This document shows, piece by piece, positions 7,036 to 10,671 of a DNA stretch of 10,671 nucleotides. Source of the DNA: Gammaproteobacteria bacterium (lineage in GTDB: Bacteria > Pseudomonadota > Gammaproteobacteria > DSM-16500); contig JAJONP010000062.1 of assembly GCA_021323555.1 (NCBI GenBank), forward strand, positions 1 through 10,671, written 5' to 3'. The stretch's first letter is position 1. Each line of letters starts with the position of its first letter. The notes below the pieces were generated by a model. That model did no database searches, had not been told where the DNA came from, and worked only from the letters and a program-made list of their open reading frames with translations. The translations under genes were made by a program, and so were the position numbers.

Positions 7036-7832
7036 AGTTCATCTGGCTCTACTTGCTCATTGACCTTAATATGCCATTTTTGATTATATTCAATAACGGG
7101 TTGGTTGCTAGATGTGATTAACAAGCAATGCGATTGCTTACGTTTTTTCAATTCATTCTCCAACGATAAAAGATTAATTGGCAATTGAAGCACTTCAAGC
7201 AAATAGCCCAAGCGTTGTGCTGACGTTATCTCTACATTACCGTCTCGTAGTAATCCAGACAATTTTTTAACATCGAGCTGCTCTGCTAATTCACACAAAA
7301 CAGTAGCAACGTGGTTGACTTGGCCGCTAGCATCCATATATTTAACTAAATCAAATGCTGTTATTTCGGGCGTAGACACCTGCATTGTTCCAGAAAAAGT
7401 TTTCCTCAATTGGTAAAAATGAGGTTGAATGTTATTTTTATAGTGAAATTCAATAACCACCTGCCCCACGGTAATGTTTCGAATTGGCTTATGAGTAACT
7501 ACTTGAAAAGTCATCGCCTGCTGGTGGGCTGCACCGTGTAGAGCGGCCGCGGTCAACAGCCCCACATAATAAGGCCGCTTTAAATGTTTCATGAGTGCAT
7601 CAATGAACCAGGCAGCGGGTAAAGCGCCAATACCTCGGTGTTCAGGCGGAACAATAATAAAAAAATCACTTCTAACTCGTTTTAAACTGCCTTTCAGGGA
7701 TAAACGATGCGCGGCAAGCTTAAAAGCTTGACCGCTCATTTGTAAGGTATCCATAGCTTCTTTTCGAGATAGCCAATATCGGCCATCCATTCTAAGCTGC
7801 TCTAAATAAGAAGATAGGGTTGTTTTTTTCAT
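7032..7832 (-). CDS. abiEi: AbiEi family antitoxin
   Basis: This 266-residue protein is the antitoxin and probable autorepressor of the AbiE pair. An N-terminal winged-helix-like part (about 1-80, with RKEAMDTLQMSGQAFKLAAHRL) is followed by the AbiEi core, including RPYYVGLLTAAALHGAAHQQ (86-105) and STPEITAFDLVKYM. Family antitoxins repress their own promoter through inverted repeats and counter the toxin without a stable complex. ATG 7832 is preferred over the TTG two codons upstream; neither has a strong ribosome site. The 182 bases between this gene and tRNA-Arg hold a candidate operator and the att-like 16-mer but no other visible gene. A NotI-like GCGGCCGC cluster (from about 7543) is locally GC-rich, the rest AT-rich like its neighbours. 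Confidence 0.9.
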   Translation of the reverse strand: MKKTTLSSYLEQLRMDGRYWLSRKEAMDTLQMSGQAFKLAAHRLSLKGSLKRVRSDFFIIVPPEHRGIGALPAAWFIDALMKHLKRPYYVGLLTAAALHGAAHQQAMTFQVVTHKPIRNITVGQVVIEFHYKNNIQPHFYQLRKTFSGTMQVSTPEITAFDLVKYMDASGQVNHVATVLCELAEQLDVKKLSGLLRDGNVEITSAQRLGYLLEVLQLPINLLSLENELKKRKQSHCLLITSSNQPVIEYNQKWHIKVNEQVEPDEL

Positions 7833-7840
7833 TTTCAAAT

Positions 7841-7868
7841 AGTATCATAAAAAGCGCCTTTTTGAAAA
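7841..7868 (-). promoter_or_regulatory. candidate abiE promoter with inverted-repeat operator
   Basis: The plus strand carries AAAAAGCGCCTTTTT (7849-7863), an inverted repeat with 6-bp arms around CGC. On the minus strand it fills the spacer between a weak -35 TTTTCA (7863-7868) and -10 GATACT (7841-7846), 16 bases apart, directly before the antitoxin gene. That is where an autoregulatory AbiEi operator would be expected. The repeat is short and the boxes are 4/6 matches. Confidence 0.3.
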
Positions 7869-7994
7869 CGTAATAGCAATTAATTTTCTGACTCAAAATT
7901 ATGTGGTTAGCGGTGTCTGACAGTTGCTTAATGTATAATCGTCTTGCACTCTATCTACAGTCCAGCTTTATCAACCCTCATCCGGCAAATTTCA

Positions 7995-8010
7995 TAAGCC
8001 TTTGATTTTA
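7995..8010 (-). repeat. att-like 16-mer next to the tRNA-Arg 3' end
   Basis: The plus strand reads TAAGCCTTTGATTTTA, one mismatch from 152-167 beside tRNA-Phe. It begins four bases after the discriminator base of tRNA-Arg on the minus strand. The AbiE pair lies on the same side, as cargo integrated at a tRNA 3' end would. Confidence 0.45.
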
Positions 8011-8014
8011 ATTG

Positions 8015-8088
8015 CGTCCCAGGGCGGATTCGAACCGCCGACCTGCCCCTTAGGAGGGGGCTGCGCTATCCATCTGTGCCACCGGGAC
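8015..8088 (-). tRNA. tRNA-Arg (anticodon CCU)
   Basis: The minus strand folds into a 74-nt cloverleaf: acceptor stem GTCCCGG with CTGGGAC (one G-U pair), D arm GCAC/GCGC with one A-C mismatch, anticodon stem GCCCC/GGGGC around CTCCTAA (anticodon CCT), variable loop AGGTC, and T arm GGCGG/CCGCC around TTCGAAT. The discriminator is G, followed by CAA rather than CCA, so CCA is not encoded. It reads the rare AGG codon. Upstream, TTGTAA and TATCTT 17 bases apart are a weak promoter candidate; read-through from pyrF on the same strand is also possible. Confidence 0.96.
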
Positions 8089-8165
8089 GTGGAGTAAAAG
8101 ATACTGTAAACATGAATGAATTACAAAAACATTCGAAGGATTAAGAATGGGTGAAGAGAAGGAGC

Positions 8166-8951
8166 CTAATTTTTAAGCGCCTCACAATAGGCATTCCAGC
8201 CTGCCTGGCGATATTTTTTTGTCTCAGCTAATCGGTCTTGCGCTTGCAAAATACCACGACCCACGATAATAATGTCGCTTCCATTTTCGATCAATGCTTT
8301 TTGGGGTGTAATATAGTGCTGTCCTAAAGAATCTTTTCCTTCAGTTAATTGCACGCCAGGTGTCATATAAATCCAATGCGGATTGGAAGCTAATTTCTTC
8401 TGCGCGATAAAACCCAATACAAATTCAGGGAATTGTTCCGCCATGTGGACTGTCTTTTGCGTGTATTCAAAGCTAAATAAATTGTCCGATGAACTCATTT
8501 CTGCAAGTAGTAATAATCCACGTTGCTTAGGTAACCCAATAGTCGCGAGCCCTGACACAATACCAGCCCCAGGTAAGCTGTGCGCGTTAATGATATCTGC
8601 CCAATCTGAAATGTGATAAATACCTTTTTCATATTGCTGTTTCACTGTATTGCCAATGTCAGCAAATTTTCGATCTTCAAAAATAAAAAACTGGTGTCGA
8701 TGTGCTAATGTCACTAATTCTTGTGTAAATTCTAAAGTAAAATCCGTCAATATATCGACATGTGTTTTGAGTACACAAATTTCAGGGCCAAGTTGATCAG
8801 CTAATGCAAGCACTTCGGTACATGTATTCACATCTGCAGATAAAGCTAAATTCGTTTTTTTATTGTGTAATAATAAAAACAATTGCTGCGCTAAATGATT
8901 CGTACAAAGCCCTGCACGATCACTATACGAAAGTCGTTTATGGGGTTTCAT
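8166..8951 (-). CDS. pyrF: orotidine-5'-phosphate decarboxylase, eukaryotic UMPS-like
   Basis: This enzyme converts OMP to UMP, the last step of de novo pyrimidine synthesis. The 261 residues resemble the decarboxylase half of animal UMP synthase and yeast Ura3 far more than short E. coli-type PyrF: LALSADV (Asp40), LGPEICVLKTHVDIL (Lys62), FEDRKFADIGNTVKQQY (Asp93, Lys95, Asp98), TPGVQL (197-202) and GSDIIIVGRGI (Arg232). All catalytic residues are present. The N-terminus (LSYSDRAGL) resembles the linker that joins the two domains in animal UMPS. It overlaps pyrE by 14 bases in the +1 frame and has no visible ribosome site, so translation probably depends on pyrE. The eukaryote-like origin is inferred by comparison with remembered sequences. 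Confidence 0.95.
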   Translation of the reverse strand: MKPHKRLSYSDRAGLCTNHLAQQLFLLLHNKKTNLALSADVNTCTEVLALADQLGPEICVLKTHVDILTDFTLEFTQELVTLAHRHQFFIFEDRKFADIGNTVKQQYEKGIYHISDWADIINAHSLPGAGIVSGLATIGLPKQRGLLLLAEMSSSDNLFSFEYTQKTVHMAEQFPEFVLGFIAQKKLASNPHWIYMTPGVQLTEGKDSLGQHYITPQKALIENGSDIIIVGRGILQAQDRLAETKKYRQAGWNAYCEALKN

Positions 8952-9534
8952 GGATGAGAGTATTCACAATAAGACGTTCAGATTCAGGTAATATATTCAT
9001 TTGCAATAATACATTCAAGATTTCTTTCAATGTAAAGACAGCGTGTACAGTGTAATGACGTTGACGTAAGTTTTTTTCTCCACCTTGTTCTCGATTAATC
9101 AGCACACAGACATGATTCACTTGTAATCCTGCCATTTCAATATCTTTTGCTGTTTCAATAATGCTGCTGCCTGTTGTAATAATATCTTCAATAATCAAGC
9201 ATTGCTGGCCAGCCTGGAAAGCGCCTTCAATGAGTTGTTTTGTGCCATAATTTTTAGCTTCTTTACGTCGCATCACCATGGGAATAGAGTGTTTAAGCGA
9301 AATACAGGTAGCAATAGGTAATGCGGTATAAGGTACGCCACAAATTAAATCAAAAGAAAAGCTGCTGACTTGCTGCCAAAGCGTTTCGGCAACGGTTTGT
9401 AGTAGATGGGGATAAGAAATAATTTGACGGAGATCAAGGTAGATAGTGGATTTTTGTCCGCTTTTTAAAACAAAATCACCAAATTTAATAGAACCGATTT
9501 GGTAAAGTGACTGTATCAGTGCCTTATGATCCAT
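8938..9534 (-). CDS. pyrE: orotate phosphoribosyltransferase, eukaryotic UMPS-like
   Basis: This enzyme joins orotate to PRPP to give OMP. The 198 residues show IKFGDFVLKSGQKSTIYLDLR (16-36), DLICGVPYTALPIAT (62-76), the catalytic loop MRRKEAKNYGTK (88-99) and the PRPP motif CLIIEDIITTGSS (112-124). These blocks follow the orotate phosphoribosyltransferase half of animal UMP synthase closely, including the later INREQGG. The start is ATG 9534, which gives the family N-terminus (MDHKALIQSLYQIG); the frame stays open to 9609, but that would consume the whole divergent spacer. It ends inside pyrF with a 14-base overlap whose CCCC run separates the two frames. It is divergent from pyrB across 76 bases. 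Confidence 0.95.
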   Translation of the reverse strand: MDHKALIQSLYQIGSIKFGDFVLKSGQKSTIYLDLRQIISYPHLLQTVAETLWQQVSSFSFDLICGVPYTALPIATCISLKHSIPMVMRRKEAKNYGTKQLIEGAFQAGQQCLIIEDIITTGSSIIETAKDIEMAGLQVNHVCVLINREQGGEKNLRQRHYTVHAVFTLKEILNVLLQMNILPESERLIVNTLIHETP

Positions 9535-9610
9535 AATAATATTTCTTTTATTAATCGAGCAATTCCAACATAATATACAACCAAAAGCAACTGAACTATA
9601 GGTTAGCACA
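9535..9610. promoter_or_regulatory. divergent pyrE / pyrB promoter region
   Basis: These 76 AT-rich bases separate the divergent starts and must hold both promoters unless transcripts begin inside the genes. TAATAT (9571-9576, plus) and TATATT on the minus strand overlap as possible -10 boxes, but no convincing -35 is seen for either. There is no room for a pyrL-like leader peptide and attenuator hairpin of the E. coli pyrBI kind, and none is seen. Confidence 0.4.
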
Positions 9611-10540
9611 ATGATTAACTCGCTTTACCAACAAGATATTTTATCCATTAAAGATTTGTCTATTGAGCAAATCCAGCTCATCTTAAAAACCGCTAAGCAA
9701 TTAAAACAAGATCGCGGTTCAACTCATATCCGAGGAAAATTAATCGCGAGTTGTTTTTTTGAAGCATCCACCCGAACACGCCTATCCTTTGAAGCCGCCG
9801 CTTTACGTTTGGATGGAAAAACACTCGGTTTTGCAAGTGGTGAAAAGCTTTCTACTGAGAAGGGCGAAACTTTAAGTGATACTATGCGCGTTATTTCTGA
9901 TTATGCGGATTTAATTATTATAAGACATCCTGGGGAAGGCGCTGCGCGTCTTGCAGCAGAAATTTCTGCAAAACCTGTCATCAATGCAGGCGATGGTGCC
10001 AATCAGCATCCAACGCAAGCACTCGTTGATTTATTTACTATTCAAGAATGCCAAAAAAGTCTTGATGGCTTAAGCATTGCTTTAGTGGGTGATTTAAAAT
10101 ACGGGCGCACCATTCACTCTTTTGCGCAGGCATGTATGCTATTTGATGTACGTCTTTATTTAGTGTCACCCGAAGGATTGGCATTACCAGAACCTATTTG
10201 TGATGGATTAAAAAAACAGGGGGTGCGGTTTTCATTCCATCGCTCGATGGAAGAAGTCCTTCCGAAGGTCGATATATTATATTTAACGCGTTTCCAGCAA
10301 GAACGTTTTTCTGAAACAGATTATCAATCCATCAAACATCATTATATTTTAACGCCTGCATTATTGAATAACACAAAAATAAAACCCAATTTAAAAGTGC
10401 TGCACCCTTTACCACGTATTAACGAAATTGATACAGCCATTGATAAAACGCCTTATTCACATTATTTTATTCAAGCGGCCAACGGAGTTTATGTGCGACA
10501 AGCGTTATTAGCATTATTACTAAATGAGACATTACCATGA
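9611..10540 (+). CDS. pyrB: aspartate carbamoyltransferase catalytic chain
   Basis: This enzyme carbamoylates aspartate, the committed step of pyrimidine synthesis. The 309 residues match E. coli PyrB length and hold the carbamoyl-phosphate site FFEASTRTRLSFE (49-61), the 80s-loop region with SGEKLSTEKGETLSDTM (76-92), HPTQALVDL (133-141), and the aspartate-site loop region ending in VLHPLPRINEID. With the regulatory chain encoded just downstream it should form the dodecameric, CTP-regulated holoenzyme. AGG lies about 11 bases before the ATG. Its TGA stop shares the ATGA overlap with pyrI, so the subunits are made by coupled translation. Confidence 0.97.
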   Translation: MINSLYQQDILSIKDLSIEQIQLILKTAKQLKQDRGSTHIRGKLIASCFFEASTRTRLSFEAAALRLDGKTLGFASGEKLSTEKGETLSDTMRVISDYADLIIIRHPGEGAARLAAEISAKPVINAGDGANQHPTQALVDLFTIQECQKSLDGLSIALVGDLKYGRTIHSFAQACMLFDVRLYLVSPEGLALPEPICDGLKKQGVRFSFHRSMEEVLPKVDILYLTRFQQERFSETDYQSIKHHYILTPALLNNTKIKPNLKVLHPLPRINEIDTAIDKTPYSHYFIQAANGVYVRQALLALLLNETLP

Positions 10541-10671
10541 GTAAAACACTTCCAGTTTCTGCGATAAAAAACGGAACGGTGATAGATCACATCCGACCCG
10601 GGCAAGCGCCTCGTATTATGCATTTGCTCAAAGTATTAGAAAGCAAAAATAAAGTCACCATGGGGCTTAAT
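10537..10671 (+). CDS. pyrI: aspartate carbamoyltransferase regulatory chain (partial)
   Basis: Only the first 45 codons are in the window, and the right edge cuts the gene. The translation begins MSKTLPVSAIKNGTVIDHI and ends VTMGLN, matching the N-terminal allosteric domain of PyrI (E. coli: VEAIKRGTVIDHI and ITIGLN). This domain binds CTP/ATP; the C-terminal zinc domain that contacts PyrB lies beyond the window. The start codon overlaps the pyrB stop as ATGA. Confidence 0.95.
   Translation, partial: MSKTLPVSAIKNGTVIDHIRPGQAPRIMHLLKVLESKNKVTMGLN

Noticed and set aside
7849..7863. Rho-independent terminator
   Set aside because: The stem is A/T-rich with only one G-C pair per arm, and lies upstream of a gene rather than after one, so an operator is the better reading.
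9535..9609. N-terminal extension of pyrE by 25 codons
   Set aside because: It would use up the whole divergent spacer and adds a Cys-rich stretch that does not look like OPRT; the family start is at 9534.

Overview
The window looks like a chromosomal segment of an AT-rich gammaproteobacterium. The evidence is the gene order mutY-yggX followed (after an insertion) by tRNA-Phe, an E. coli-type pyrBI pair joined by an ATGA overlap, and a YchJ-family protein. A host-associated or intracellular lineage such as Legionellales is a guess, based on base composition and on a eukaryote-like pyrE/pyrF pair. No species can be named from the sequence alone.

Layout. 1-170: intergenic, with a repeat resembling an insertion-sequence end and an att-like 16-mer beside tRNA-Phe. 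171-243: tRNA-Phe(GAA), minus strand. 388-2169: membrane-anchored alkaline-phosphatase-superfamily transferase, minus strand, wedged between yggX and tRNA-Phe. 2296-4626: tightly overlapping minus-strand set of a hutG-like arginase-fold gene, mutY and yggX. 4773-6078: plus-strand ychJ-like gene and ilvE. 6163-7832: minus-strand AbiEi/AbiEii toxin-antitoxin pair lying on the 3' side of tRNA-Arg(CCU) (8015-8088). 8166-9534: minus-strand pyrE-pyrF pair, divergent from plus-strand pyrB-pyrI (9611 to the window end, pyrI cut off).

How the genes work together. pyrB/pyrI make carbamoyl-aspartate, and pyrE/pyrF carry out the last two steps of UMP synthesis, so the right end is a pyrimidine cluster read outward from one 76-bp divergent spacer. 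mutY (repair of 8-oxoG:A mispairs) and yggX (protection of iron-sulfur clusters) form an oxidative-damage pair. abiEi/abiEii is a self-contained toxin-antitoxin or phage-abortive unit.

Most notable observations. (1) The promoter region of tRNA-Phe exists twice, on both sides of the inserted transferase gene, with -35, -10 and 17-bp spacing kept in both, so the inserted gene appears to use a copy of a tRNA promoter. (2) The same 16-mer (15/16 identical) lies at the same offset 3' of both tRNA genes, and neither gene encodes CCA; this looks like the footprint of related integrases, and a diverged third copy lies on the far side of the AbiE pair. (3) PyrE and PyrF resemble the two halves of animal UMP synthase, overlap by 14 nt, and would fuse in frame if one C were lost from a CCCC run. 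(4) The HutG-like protein has lost four of six metal ligands and is predicted to be a pseudoenzyme.
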